Source of the DNA: RYN-230 sp963841695
Lineage (GTDB): Bacteria; Actinomycetota; Actinomycetes; Streptosporangiales; Streptosporangiaceae
Assembly (NCBI GenBank): GCA_963841695.1
Contig: CAWJDQ010000015.1
Coordinates: forward strand, 248,001-312,000
Direction: 5' to 3'
DNA: 64,000 nucleotides
This document shows positions 9,228 to 18,128 of this stretch, one piece after another. The translations under genes and the position numbers were made by a program. How positions within the stretch are numbered: the first letter of the stretch is position 1; the number at the start of each line of letters is the position of its first letter. Under the pieces are notes generated by a model that saw only the letters and a program-made list of their open reading frames with translations, did no database searches and had not been told where the DNA came from.

Positions 9228-11096
9228 TCAGCGGGATGCGGGCCGCAGCTGGAGCCGCATGCAGGTGCCGCCGTGCGGCCGGGACGAGGCGGCGACCTCA
9301 CCGCCCTGCGCCCGGGCCAGCTGGCGGACGATGTACAGGCCCAGGCCGATGCCGCCGAACCGGCGCCGGTCGCCGGTCTCACCCTGGACGAACCGCTCGA
9401 AGATCCGCTCGTGGTCACCGGCGGCGATGCCGATGCCCTCGTCCTCCACCGTGACCTCGATCCAGTCCCCGGCCAGCCGGGCGGCCACCGTCACCGTGCC
9501 GCCACCCGGGGAGTACTTGAACGCGTTCTCCAGCAGCTGGCCCACGATGATGTCGGTGGCCATCGGGTCGCCGTAGGCGGGCGGCAGGGCGTCCGGGATG
9601 TCCGCGGCCAGCGTGTGCGCCTCGGACAGCGGGCGGAACGCCACCGCGGTCCCGCGCAGCAGCGCCGCCAGGTCGAACGGCCCGTTGGTCACGGTCAGCT
9701 GGTCCGCGCCGGCCCGCGAGCCGAGCAGCAGCTGCTCCACCAGCCGCCCCAGCGAGCCAGCCCGGTCGGCGATGGTCTGCACCGCGGCGCGCCGTTCCCC
9801 GTCGGTCAGCTTGTCCCACCGGCTGGCCAGCGTGCTCGCGAAGCCCTGCACCACGGTGATCGGGGTGCGCAGCTCATGGCTGGTGGTGGCCAGGAACAGG
9901 TCCTTGGCCTCCTCCAGCTCCTTGGCCGCGGTCACGTCGCGGAAGTCGATGACGCGCTCGTCCCGCCCGTCCAGCTCGTTGCAGAGCACATCCAGCCAGC
10001 GGCCGTTGGGCAGCCGGTGGGTCAGCTTGCCGTCGGCCGGTTCCGGCACCGGGAACGGGGGCGGCGTGCCCGTGACCTCCGCGGCGGACAGCCCGGTGAG
10101 CTCGTGGGCGGCCGGGTTCCACTGCCGGATGAGGCCGTCGGTGTCCAGCACCGCGATGCCGTCCGCGCTCGCGTCGATGACCGCGCGTTCGTGCGCCCGC
10201 TGGCGGACCACCTCCTCGAACGCCATCGCGTTACTGAGCGCGACGCTGGCGTGGCCGGCCATCAGCTCGAGCAGCTCGAGCTCGACGTGCCCGACCTCCC
10301 GCCCGCTGTACAGGGCGTAGAGCGCGCCGTACGGCCGGCCGCCGACGTGCGACAGGCTGAGCGCGATCGTGTGCAGGCCGGGCAGCGCGGACCAGATCAG
10401 GTCGTCGAAGTCGCCGGATTCGCCGGTGGCCATCATCACGGTCTGGCCGGACCGCATCAGCTGGCCGACCAGGCTGGTCTCCAGGTCCGCGCCGCGGCCG
10501 CGCAGGCTGGTGGGCAGGCCGTCCATGCTCACCAGGCGCAGCTTGCCGTCCTCGATCAGCACGAAGCCGCCGGCGTCCGCGGTGGTCAGCTCGCGCAGGC
10601 TGGCCGCGATCCGGTCCAGCACCGCTTCCAGATCCCGCTGGGCGTTCATGTCGGCCACCACGTCGCCGAGCCGGCGGATCACCCGGGCCCGCTGGGCGAT
10701 CTGGTACTTGGCCGCATCGTCGTCGCCGTCGCGATGGCAGACGTTCACCCAGCCGAGCATCTCGCCGTCCCGGCCGGTCAGCGCGCTGATGTCGATGCGC
10801 AGGTCGATCAGGGCGCCGTCCTTGCAGGCCCGGCGGGTCGCGAACGAGATCTGGCCGCCGCTGCGCACCCGCTCCAGCACCGCGTTGTGCTCGGCCTGCA
10901 GTTCCTCGGGGATGATCGGCGGCTCCAGGCCCAGGACCTCGCCCGCGGGCCAGCCAAACATCCGCTCGGCGGCCGGGTTCCACAGCAGGACGCTGCGGTC
11001 GGTGGAGAACGCGACAATAGCGTCGGCGGCACTCTCGATGACCGCCCACGCTGTCGCGTCAACCCGGTTCTGCCCGGTCGCCTGTTGCAGGCCCAC
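9228..11096 (-). CDS. PAS-GAF-PAS sensor histidine kinase
   Basis: About 622 residues if translation starts at GTG 11096 (VGLQQATGQNRVDATAW); the frame is open to 11234, but that extension is low complexity. Order of domains: PAS 1 (AVIESAADAIVAFSTDR, NPAAERMFGW), a linker with the PAC-like MLGWVNVCHRDG, GAF (EAVLDRIAASLRELTTADA onward), PAS 2 (IDASADGIAVLDTDGLIRQW), HisKA with the phospho-acceptor in FLATTSHELRTPI (about residue 406), and HATPase_c with N-box QLLENAFKYSPGG, G1 VEDEGIGIA and G2 GGIGLGLYIVRQ. No membrane helix is visible, so it is a soluble sensor. No response regulator is adjacent. Confidence 0.9.
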   Translation of the reverse strand: MGLQQATGQNRVDATAWAVIESAADAIVAFSTDRSVLLWNPAAERMFGWPAGEVLGLEPPIIPEELQAEHNAVLERVRSGGQISFATRRACKDGALIDLRIDISALTGRDGEMLGWVNVCHRDGDDDAAKYQIAQRARVIRRLGDVVADMNAQRDLEAVLDRIAASLRELTTADAGGFVLIEDGKLRLVSMDGLPTSLRGRGADLETSLVGQLMRSGQTVMMATGESGDFDDLIWSALPGLHTIALSLSHVGGRPYGALYALYSGREVGHVELELLELMAGHASVALSNAMAFEEVVRQRAHERAVIDASADGIAVLDTDGLIRQWNPAAHELTGLSAAEVTGTPPPFPVPEPADGKLTHRLPNGRWLDVLCNELDGRDERVIDFRDVTAAKELEEAKDLFLATTSHELRTPITVVQGFASTLASRWDKLTDGERRAAVQTIADRAGSLGRLVEQLLLGSRAGADQLTVTNGPFDLAALLRGTAVAFRPLSEAHTLAADIPDALPPAYGDPMATDIIVGQLLENAFKYSPGGGTVTVAARLAGDWIEVTVEDEGIGIAAGDHERIFERFVQGETGDRRRFGGIGLGLYIVRQLARAQGGEVAASSRPHGGTCMRLQLRPASR

Positions 11097-11304
11097 GACC
11101 TCATGGTGCCATCCCGGGACGATCCTGGCCCGCCATTCTTCAGTGCCTCGTGCCGGGCCTCGTGCCGGGCCCCGGCCGCGGGCCGCCGCCGGGCCGGCCG
11201 GTAGCCTCGCAACGGCCATGGCCACCAACCCCACTACGTCACGGGCCGACCGGTTGAGCCGCGGCCAGAAGCCGCGGGAACCGGCGGGCGCCGGGGAGCG
11301 TCAC

Positions 11305-12063
11305 ATGGGCATGAAATTCTCCTTGCGGCGTGCACGGCCGGGCGCCGGGTACCTCCTGCCTGCCCTGCTGTGCGTGCTCACCGCGGCCGCCTGCGGCAGT
11401 GCCGCCAGCCCGGGCCCGGCCGCCAAGCCCGCCAAGCCGGCGGCCAAGGTCTCGCTCACCGTGGTGGTCACGCCGACCCCCGGCGCCACCCCCCGGCGGT
11501 GGACGCTGCGCTGCGACCCGACCGGCGGCACCCACCCTGACGCCCAGGCCGCCTGCCGTGAACTGCTGGCCGCCAAGGACCCGTTCGCGCCCATCCCGCG
11601 CGGGATCATGTGCCCGATGATCGCGGCGGGCCCGCAGCGGGCCACGATCAGCGGGACCTACTTCGGCCAGCGGGTCGAGACGAACTTCTCCCGGGCCGGG
11701 TGCGCGGCCATGCGCTGGGCCAAGCTGGGCGCGGTCTTCGGGTCGACCGGCACGGGTACCGGCGCCGAGTCCGGGTCACCGGTGCACTGGCAGGCCGGCC
11801 CGCTGCCCAGCGCAGCAGCCGGGATAGTCAGCGCAGCAGCCGGGACATCCGGCGGTCGGCGAGCGGCTTGCCGCCGGTCTGGCAGGTGGCGCAGTACTGC
11901 AGCGCGGAATCCGCGAACGACACCTCCCGCACCGTGTCGCCGCACACCGGGCAGGCCTCCCCGGCCCGGCCGTGCACGCGCAGCCCCGACTTCTTCTCGG
12001 CCTTCAGGTCGCCGGCGGCCAGGCCGGCCGACCGGTCCACAGCCTCCCGCAGGGTGCTGGTGA
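11305..12063 (+). CDS. secreted subtilisin-inhibitor-like (SSI family) protein; true 3' end uncertain
   Basis: ATG 11305 has GGGGAG six bases upstream. A signal sequence (YLLPALLCVLTAAACG, possibly a weak lipobox ending at Cys30) precedes an SSI domain. It shows LRCDPTGGTHPD, the first Cys pair (about residues 70 and 83), the reactive-site segment GIMCPMIAAGPQ, and the second Cys pair (about 103 and 133) ending in RWAKLGAVF. In the Streptomyces SSI family the residue after Cys-Pro is P1, here Met105. The family core ends near 11740, but the open frame continues to 12063 and overlaps the convergent glycosylase gene by 236 bases with antisense-type sequence. A lost frame near the 3' end with the TAG at 11825 as stop is plausible. 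Confidence 0.75.
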   Translation: MGMKFSLRRARPGAGYLLPALLCVLTAAACGSAASPGPAAKPAKPAAKVSLTVVVTPTPGATPRRWTLRCDPTGGTHPDAQAACRELLAAKDPFAPIPRGIMCPMIAAGPQRATISGTYFGQRVETNFSRAGCAAMRWAKLGAVFGSTGTGTGAESGSPVHWQAGPLPSAAAGIVSAAAGTSGGRRAACRRSGRWRSTAARNPRTTPPAPCRRTPGRPPRPGRARAAPTSSRPSGRRRPGRPTGPQPPAGCW

Positions 12064-12745
12064 TGGCCGTGTGCAGCTCCCTGACCTCGTCCTCGGTGAA
12101 GCTGCTGGCCAGCTTGAACGGGGACATCCGGGCCGCGTGCAGTACCTCGTCGGAGTAGGCGTTACCGATCCCGGCGATGATCTTCTGGTCCCGGAGCACG
12201 CCCTTGATCTGCATGCGGCGGCCGGCCAGCATCCCGGCCAGCTCCCCGGCGGTGAACGAGTCCGCCATGGGGTCGGGGCCGAGGGCGGCCACGCCGGGTA
12301 CCTCGGCCGGGTCGGCGACCAGGTAGACGGCCAGGCGCTTCTTCGTGCCCGCCTCGGTCAGGTCGAACCCGGTGCCGTCGGTGAACCGCAGCCGGAAGCC
12401 GAGCGGGCCCTTGCCGGGGCGCGGCGGTTCCGCGGGAAGGTTGTCGCGCCAGCGCAGCCACCCGGCCCGGGCCAGGTGGATCACCAGGTGCAGGGGCCCG
12501 TCGGCCGCCTCGCCGGACCCGGCCTGGCTGCCGTTCCCGGCCGGGGCCGCCGGGACCGCCACCAGGTCCAGGAATTTCCCGTGCCGCTGGGTGTCGGTGA
12601 TCACGCGGCCGCGCAGCGCGGTCAGGTCGGGGCGGTAGGTCTTCAGGACCGAGATAGCCGCGCTGTCGGCACGGTCAATGACGTGCCCGTCGGCCCGCTG
12701 CCGCAGGAAGCGGGCGAGGGACTCCACCTCGGGAAGTTCCGGCAT
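11828..12745 (-). CDS. Fpg/Nei-family DNA glycosylase/AP lyase
   Basis: 305 residues beginning MPELPEVESLARFL, where Pro2 is the catalytic Schiff-base nucleophile and Glu3 the proton donor. A conserved HGKFLDL follows in the N-terminal domain. A helix-two-turn-helix region contains GIGNAYSDEVLHAA. The C-terminal zinc finger CPVCGDTV...CATCQTGG ends with DRRMSRLLR. These features place it in base-excision repair of oxidised bases. The insertion in the N-terminal domain and the substitution pattern leave open whether it is MutM-like (8-oxoguanine) or Nei2-like. Confidence 0.9.
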   Translation of the reverse strand: MPELPEVESLARFLRQRADGHVIDRADSAAISVLKTYRPDLTALRGRVITDTQRHGKFLDLVAVPAAPAGNGSQAGSGEAADGPLHLVIHLARAGWLRWRDNLPAEPPRPGKGPLGFRLRFTDGTGFDLTEAGTKKRLAVYLVADPAEVPGVAALGPDPMADSFTAGELAGMLAGRRMQIKGVLRDQKIIAGIGNAYSDEVLHAARMSPFKLASSFTEDEVRELHTAITSTLREAVDRSAGLAAGDLKAEKKSGLRVHGRAGEACPVCGDTVREVSFADSALQYCATCQTGGKPLADRRMSRLLR

Positions 12746-12801
12746 GGTAACGATTCTGCCCGGTGACCTCCGATGTTCGGGCCACCGCCGGCGCGCAGAT
12801 T

Positions 12802-12818
12802 GTTATCACACCGATAAC
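12802..12818. promoter_or_regulatory. perfect inverted repeat GTTATC-N5-GATAAC
   Basis: A 17-bp palindrome lying 57 bases upstream of the Fpg/Nei start codon, in an otherwise gene-free stretch (12746-13025) between the divergent glycosylase and universal-stress-protein genes. It is a candidate operator for an unknown regulator. Confidence 0.45.
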
Positions 12819-13252
12819 GGCTGGTCCGTGGTCATGTCCTGCTGGCGCCCTGATCATGGACGGCGCGGGCCCGGTGCGGAGAGCGGCGGGCAGGAAGCAG
12901 GGCGCCGGAAACGCCGGAAGTGCTTGCCGGTATGGGATCAGGCTGATTACTTGTTTAATGAAAACTAACGTAGCTTGCGGTGTGTCACCGGTGAGCGGAG
13001 CATGGATTCACAAGGATGAGAAGCCATGGACCAGGCAGAGCCTCAGCCCCTCCCGGGCCAGCCTGAGCGGGCCGCCCCGGGCGGATCTCAGCCGGACGGT
13101 CTCCGGCCGGACGGACCGCCCGGCCTGCCGTCACGCCGCAGGCCGGCGAGGAGTCCGGCCCCCCGGCCGGCCCGGGATACCGGACCACGGAGCCCGGGCC
13201 CCGCGGGGAGCGGCTAGCCGACTCGGGCCCCGCCACTGACCTGGACCATCCC

Positions 13253-13657
13253 GTGGTGGTCGGCTACGACGGATCCGGGTCGAGCAGGCATGCGCTGGCC
13301 TACGCCGCGGGGATGGCGCGCAGACTCGGCCGTCCCCTGCTCCTCGCCTACATCACCAGTCCCGGCATCTTCTGCGAGCCGCTCAGCGGCCAGGTGATCG
13401 CCCCGGTCCGGGACTCGGATGAGACCCACCGCTGGCTGCTGGCCGAGCTCGACGAGGTGTGCGACCGGGAGGGGCTGGACGTGCGGATCGTCACCCGCCA
13501 GGGCAGCCCGGCCCGGGAACTCGCCGCCGCCGCCGCCGAGTTCAGCGCGGACGCGCTGGTCATCGGGGCCCCGGCGCGCGTCTGGCATCACGTCGCGGGG
13601 TCGGTACCGGGCTGGCTGGCCCGGCACGCGCACTGCCCGGTCATCGTGGTGCCCTGA
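13253..13657 (+). CDS. universal stress protein (UspA family), N-terminus probably frameshifted
   Basis: The UspA fold is seen from VVVGYDGSGSSRHALAYAAG through the nucleotide-binding C-terminal motif SADALVIGAPARVWHHVAGSVPGWLARHAHCPVIVV (the G-2x-G-9x-G(S/T) motif is only partly kept). GTG 13253 has no ribosome site. A better start is ATG 13026, preceded by AAGGATGAG, but it is in a different frame; both frames are open between 13067 and 13217. A single-base error there would give a 210-residue protein with a Pro/Gly-rich N-terminal tail. Usp proteins bind ATP and respond to hypoxia or stress. Confidence 0.8.
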   Translation: MVVGYDGSGSSRHALAYAAGMARRLGRPLLLAYITSPGIFCEPLSGQVIAPVRDSDETHRWLLAELDEVCDREGLDVRIVTRQGSPARELAAAAAEFSADALVIGAPARVWHHVAGSVPGWLARHAHCPVIVVP

Positions 13658-13669
13658 GCAGCCGGCCGG

Positions 13670-14896
13670 TCAGACCGTTAGAGGATCGTAGTAGTGGCTG
13701 TACTGCCAGCTGCCCCGCGCGGTGAGGACGCCGTCGGCCAGCGGGCCGAAGCGGGCCGGGGACAGCGGCGACAGGTCCACCGCCGGGCGGCCGCCGGTGA
13801 TCCACCCGGCCAGCGCCTCGCCGATCGCCGGGGACGACGAGAACCCTGAGCCGTTGCAGCCGCTGGCCACCCACAGGCCCGGCACCTCCGGCACCGGGCC
13901 GGCCAGGAAGCGACCGTCGGGGCTCATCGTGAACAGGCCGCCGCGGTGCTCGGCCACCGTCCCGTCCAGCACCGCCGCCTTCGCCGCCGGGACCTGGCCG
14001 GCGATCCGGGCGGCCATCGCGTCCAGGACCCCGCGGTCCAGGGGGACGTCGTCGGTGTCGAACCCGGCGGGCTCGGCGCGCGGATCGACCGGGAGCGGGG
14101 CGGCCTCGAACCCGCCGAGCATCAGCCCGCCGCGGGCGGGCCGCAGGTACACCGCGCAGTCCAGGATCCTGGTGATCGGGGCTCCGGCGGGCACGTCCGG
14201 AAGCGGCCCGGTCACCAGCAGCTGGTGGCGGACCGGGGCGGCCGCCACCCAGGCGCCGGCCAGCTCACCGACCTGGCGGACCCAGGCCCCGGCCGCGTCG
14301 ACGACGACCCCGGTCTCGACGCGTCGGGCGGGGGTCACCAGCCCGGTGATGGCACCCGCGGTGCTGGTCACCGCCGTGACGGCCTCGTCCGCCAGGACCT
14401 GCACGCCGGCCTGCCGGGCGGCCGCCAGGTAGGCGTCGATCAGGGCGCCGGGCTCCTCGATGAAGACGTCCTCCGGGCACCAGACCACGTCCTCGTCCCC
14501 GGTCGGGCGGTAGTACCCGCCGGTCCGCTCAGCCGCCTCCGCGGGGCTGACCGGGGCCAGGTTCACCCCCCAGCGCTGGGACTGGGCCAGTTCGGCGGCC
14601 AGCAGCTTCTTGTGCCCGCCGCCCCGGGCCACCAGCAGGCTGCCCGAGGCGGCCACGGCCAGCGGGACCCCCGCCCAGGCACCGAAGTCCCGCACGAGCT
14701 CGATGCTGCGCCGGGCCAGGAACGTGCGGACCTCGTCGGCCTGCACGGATTTGAACAGGCCGGCCGCCCGGCCGGAGGCCTGCGAGCCGGGAGCGCGCCG
14801 GTCCAGCACCACCACCGACTGGCCGCGGCGCGCGCAGTGCAGGGCCGTGCTCAGCCCGAGCGCGCCTGCGCCGACGACCGCGACGTCCGCCTTCAT
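13670..14896 (-). CDS. FAD-dependent oxidoreductase (DAO family)
   Basis: 408 residues starting MKADVAVVGAGALGLSTALH, a dinucleotide-binding beta-alpha-beta unit with GxGxxG and an acidic strand end at VVVLDRRAPG. The DAO family oxidises N-substituted or D-amino acids (sarcosine, glycine, proline types). The C-terminus has the second FAD contact GCNGSGFSSSPAIGEALAGW. The substrate is unknown. It converges on the universal stress gene with only 12 bases between stops. Confidence 0.88.
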   Translation of the reverse strand: MKADVAVVGAGALGLSTALHCARRGQSVVVLDRRAPGSQASGRAAGLFKSVQADEVRTFLARRSIELVRDFGAWAGVPLAVAASGSLLVARGGGHKKLLAAELAQSQRWGVNLAPVSPAEAAERTGGYYRPTGDEDVVWCPEDVFIEEPGALIDAYLAAARQAGVQVLADEAVTAVTSTAGAITGLVTPARRVETGVVVDAAGAWVRQVGELAGAWVAAAPVRHQLLVTGPLPDVPAGAPITRILDCAVYLRPARGGLMLGGFEAAPLPVDPRAEPAGFDTDDVPLDRGVLDAMAARIAGQVPAAKAAVLDGTVAEHRGGLFTMSPDGRFLAGPVPEVPGLWVASGCNGSGFSSSPAIGEALAGWITGGRPAVDLSPLSPARFGPLADGVLTARGSWQYSHYYDPLTV

Positions 14897-15127
14897 GATC
14901 CGGCCCTCACCAAACTGTCAGCCGATTAACGCCAGGCATTCCGGGTACCTGCGGGCCCCGGCGGACCGGAGGGTAACGCCGGGCTGACCGCGCCGGCGGC
15001 CTGGATGTGCCGGTGGTCTACGTGCCCATGACCTGGAGGTAACAGTGCCCTCGCCTGACCTGCCCAGATCGGCCCCGGCGCGGCGCCCTGGCGCATATCC
15101 TCAGGCCAGTGCGCCTACCACCCGCTC

Positions 15128-15143
15128 CGGAACAACTGTTCCG
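15128..15143. promoter_or_regulatory. LexA-like palindrome CGGAAC-N4-GTTCCG
   Basis: The core GAAC-N4-GTTC matches the SOS-box arrangement of Gram-positive and actinobacterial LexA. It sits 25 bases beyond the 3' end of the tRNA-Leu gene, so a small tRNA-processing or terminator hairpin is an alternative. No obvious SOS gene follows, which lowers confidence. Confidence 0.35.
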
Positions 15144-15168
15144 CACAACCAGAAACCAGCACTACCAG

Positions 15169-15251
15169 TGGGCGAGGAGGGATTTGAACCCTCACGTCCT
15201 TTCGGACACACGGACCTGAACCGTGCGCGTCTGCCGTTCCGCCACCCGCCC
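15169..15251 (-). tRNA. tRNA-Leu (anticodon CAG)
   Basis: An 83-nt class II tRNA. The 7-bp acceptor stem is GGGCGGG paired to CTCGCCC, with discriminator A and no encoded CCA. The anticodon arm is CACGG-TTCAGGT-CCGTG with anticodon CAG, reading CUG. A long variable arm GTCC-GAAA-GGAC and the T arm GAGGG-TTCAAAT-CCCTC are clear. Its place beside fhaA matches leuT in mycobacteria and other actinomycetes. Confidence 0.96.
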
Positions 15252-15336
15252 TACGCAGTGAGTCAGGTTAGCACGTCCGCATCAGCACCCTGAGCGCCGA
15301 TACCATCGGATGCGGATAGGGGAAGGAGGTACCCCG

Positions 15337-16092
15337 GTGGGAGTTCTCAGTCGCTTCGAGCGCAGGCTCGAGGGCATGGTCGAGGGTGCCTTCGCGCGGG
15401 CGTTCAAATCCGAGCTGCAGCCAGTGGAGGTTGCCAGCGCGGTACAGCGCGAGATGGATGACCGGGCCGCGATCGTGGCGCAGGGCCGGACCCTGGTGCC
15501 CAACGATTTCGTGGTGGAGATCGCCGAGACTGACTTCGACCGCCTCGAGGTCTACGCGGACAGTCTCGGTGTGGAGCTGGCCACCCTGGCCCGCGAGCAT
15601 GCCCGGGAGCAGGGGTACTCGTTCGTGGGACCGGTGCGGATGCGCTTCGAGGGCGTTCCGGACCTGACCACCGGAACCTTCCGGATCCGCTCCGGCGTGA
15701 TCCGGGGCACCACCGTCGAGGGAGGGGAAATCCGCAGGCCAGCCAGTGACCTGCCGCGCATGCCGGGCTCCTTCGGCGGCCGCCCGAGGCTGCTGGTCTC
15801 AGGACCGGAACCAGGGCCGGACGGCAGCAGCCAGCGGACCTACGAGCTGAACGCGCCGGTCACCATGCTGGGCCGCGGCACCGACTGCGACCTGCGGCTG
15901 GTGGACCCCGGCGTCTCCCGCCATCACGCTGAGCTGCGGGTCGAGGACGGCGAAGTGGTCCTCGTCAACCTGGGCTCCACCAACGGGACGTTCGTGAACG
16001 GCCAGCCGGTGCGGCGCGTGACCCTGGCGGACGGCACGCAGGTGACCCTGGGCCGGACCACGCTGGTTTTCCGCCGGGACGGTATCTATTGA
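15337..16092 (+). CDS. fhaA: FHA-domain protein FhaA (DUF3662 + FHA)
   Basis: 251 residues from GTG 15337, chosen because GGAAGGAGGT lies six bases upstream. The N-terminal DUF3662 domain (GVLSRFERRLEGMVEGAFAR onward) is followed by a short linker and a C-terminal FHA domain with LGRGTDCDLRL, SRHHAEL and GSTNGTFVNG, the phosphothreonine-binding loops. In mycobacteria FhaA is a PknB substrate that binds the phosphorylated pseudokinase domain of the flippase MurJ and restrains peptidoglycan precursor flipping. It is the first gene of the fhaA-fhaB-pstP-rodA-pbpA-pknB block. The linker is much shorter than in mycobacterial FhaA. Confidence 0.95.
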   Translation: MGVLSRFERRLEGMVEGAFARAFKSELQPVEVASAVQREMDDRAAIVAQGRTLVPNDFVVEIAETDFDRLEVYADSLGVELATLAREHAREQGYSFVGPVRMRFEGVPDLTTGTFRIRSGVIRGTTVEGGEIRRPASDLPRMPGSFGGRPRLLVSGPEPGPDGSSQRTYELNAPVTMLGRGTDCDLRLVDPGVSRHHAELRVEDGEVVLVNLGSTNGTFVNGQPVRRVTLADGTQVTLGRTTLVFRRDGIY

Positions 16093-16227
16093 CGCAGCGC
16101 TACTGACTTGGCCGGACAATGGCCACGGTCCCGGAACTGATCCAGGCCGCCGCCCGGGCCCAGACCCCGACTCCGCACTCCCCCCGAAAAGGCCGCAACG
16201 GCGAGGCACCCAAGGACACATAAGCCG

Positions 16228-16713
16228 ATGAGCACGCTGACCCTCCTCCTGATCAGGCTCGCATTCCTGGCGGTCCTGTGGCTGTTCGTCATCACGGCGG
16301 TGGGTGTGGTGCGCACGGACCTGTTCGGCCAGTCCCCGTCCAGCCGCAAGCAGAAGCGGCAGCGGCAGAACGCCCGGCCCCGGCAGGCCCGGCCCCCGCG
16401 CCCGGCCCGGGGCGGCCGCGGTGAGCCGCAGCAGCTGCTGGTCACCGGCGGCCCGCTATCAGGAACGACCCTCCCGCTGACCGAGCAGCAAATCACCATC
16501 GGTCGGTCAAATGACGCCACGCTGGTCCTCAACGATGACTACGCTTCGAGCCGACATGCCCGGCTGTTCCCTCAAGATGGTCAATGGATCGTTGAGGATC
16601 TCGGGTCAACCAACGGCACCTACCTCGACCGGCAGAAGGTGACCCAGCCGACCCCGGTGCCGACAGGCGTGCCGATCCGCATCGGCAAGACCGTTCTGGA
16701 ATTGCGCAGATGA
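16228..16713 (+). CDS. fhaB: FHA-domain protein FhaB (FipA-like)
   Basis: 161 residues. A single N-terminal membrane helix (LRLAFLAVLWLFVITAVGVV) is followed by a basic, Arg/Gln-rich linker and a C-terminal FHA domain: ITIGRSNDATLVLNDDYASS, RHARL and GSTNGTYLDRQ. In mycobacteria FhaB/FipA links Ser/Thr phosphorylation to FtsZ/FtsQ at the septum. The stop codon overlaps the pstP start in ATGA, so the two are co-translated. Confidence 0.95.
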   Translation: MSTLTLLLIRLAFLAVLWLFVITAVGVVRTDLFGQSPSSRKQKRQRQNARPRQARPPRPARGGRGEPQQLLVTGGPLSGTTLPLTEQQITIGRSNDATLVLNDDYASSRHARLFPQDGQWIVEDLGSTNGTYLDRQKVTQPTPVPTGVPIRIGKTVLELRR

Positions 16714-18128
16714 CACTTGCACTCCGGTACGCGATCCGCTCCGACGTCGGCCTTCTCCGCGAGGGGAACGAGGACGCGGCGTACGCCGGGCCGCGACTGC
16801 TGGCCGTGGCCGACGGCATGGGCGGCCACGCCGCTGGCGAGGTCGCCAGCGCCGCCGCCATCTCAGCCCTCTCCCGGCTCGACGAGGATGTGCCCGGCAC
16901 CGACCTGCTCGACGCGCTGGCCGACGCGGTCATCGACGCCAACCACACGCTGCACAGCATGGTGGTGGCCGACCCCTCGTTCGAGGGCATGGGCACGACG
17001 CTCACCGCCATGCTGTGGTCCGGCGGCCGGGTCGCGCTGTGCCACATCGGCGACTCCCGCGCCTACCTGCTGCGGGACCGCGAATTCCACCAGATCACGC
17101 ACGACCACACGCTGGTCCAGACGCTGGTCGACGAGGGCCGGATCAGCCCGGATGACGTGGCCACCCACCCGCAGCGCTCGATGCTGCTGCGGGCCCTGGA
17201 CGGCCGGGCCGACGTGGAGCCGGACCTGACCCTGCTCGAGGCCCGGCTCGGGGACCGCTTCCTGCTCTGCTCCGACGGGCTGTCCGGGGTCGTCAGCGAG
17301 GAAACCCTGCACAAGACGCTGGCCACCGTGGCCAACCTCGACGAGGTCGTCCTGCAGCTGGTCGAGCTGGCCATCCGGGGCGGCGGCCCGGACAACATCA
17401 CCTGCATCGTCGCGGACGTGGTGGACAGCGCCTCCCCGGGGCTGCCGCCGAGCGACGCCTCGGTGATGGTCGGGGCCGCGTCCAACGGCGGCGGCGGCAC
17501 CCATTTCCGCACCGACAGCCCGGCGGGCCGCGCCCACCTGCTCACCCGCACGGCCCCGCAGGTCGCGGTGGCGATCGCGCACGATGATCACGCCCCGCAG
17601 GCCCCGGAGGACGCCGAGGACGACTACCACCCCCGGCGGCGCAGGCTGCCGCTGGTCAAGTCGGCCCTGGTGATCCTCGTCCTGCTGGTCGTCGGCGGGG
17701 CGTACGCGGGCTGGCGGTACACGCAGAGCCAGTACTACGTGGCCGAGAACGGCGGCCAGGTCGTGATCTACCGGGGTGTCAACCAGAGCGCGGCCGGGCT
17801 GAACCTGTCCAGCGTGGCCCGCCGGTTCGACATCCCGGTGGCCAGCCTGCCCGCCACCGACGCCGCGGATGTGCGGGCCACGATCATGTCCTCCACCGGC
17901 CTGGCCGGCGCCGTGAAGATCGTGGACAGCATCAAGCAGGACTACGTGCGGTGCCAGAACGCCGACCAGAAGCTGACGACCTGGGAGCAGACCAAGCCGA
18001 CCAAAGTCAAGACCAAAGTCCACGGGAAGACCACCTACAAGCTGGTCAAGCCGCCGAAGCCCACCATTCCGGCGGACTGCCCGGCCCCACCGGGCGCGAC
18101 CGCCACCGGGACTGGAGGAACTTCTTGA
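16710..18128 (+). CDS. pstP: PP2C-type Ser/Thr protein phosphatase PstP
   Basis: 472 residues. The PP2C catalytic domain fills about residues 5-235, with the metal ligands in REGNEDAAY, LAVADGMGGHAAGE, SDGLSGVV and GGPDNITCIVAD. A membrane helix near residue 318 (VILVLLVVGGAYAGW) separates it from a C-terminal extracytoplasmic part rich in Lys and Thr. It dephosphorylates PknB and its targets. The 3' TGA overlaps the TTG start of rodA as TTGA, and GGAGGAACT before it provides the rodA ribosome site. Confidence 0.96.
   Translation: MTLALRYAIRSDVGLLREGNEDAAYAGPRLLAVADGMGGHAAGEVASAAAISALSRLDEDVPGTDLLDALADAVIDANHTLHSMVVADPSFEGMGTTLTAMLWSGGRVALCHIGDSRAYLLRDREFHQITHDHTLVQTLVDEGRISPDDVATHPQRSMLLRALDGRADVEPDLTLLEARLGDRFLLCSDGLSGVVSEETLHKTLATVANLDEVVLQLVELAIRGGGPDNITCIVADVVDSASPGLPPSDASVMVGAASNGGGGTHFRTDSPAGRAHLLTRTAPQVAVAIAHDDHAPQAPEDAEDDYHPRRRRLPLVKSALVILVLLVVGGAYAGWRYTQSQYYVAENGGQVVIYRGVNQSAAGLNLSSVARRFDIPVASLPATDAADVRATIMSSTGLAGAVKIVDSIKQDYVRCQNADQKLTTWEQTKPTKVKTKVHGKTTYKLVKPPKPTIPADCPAPPGATATGTGGTS

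Noticed and set aside
9273..11204. A 643-codon open frame on the + strand
   Set aside because: Antisense of the histidine kinase, with shadow composition.
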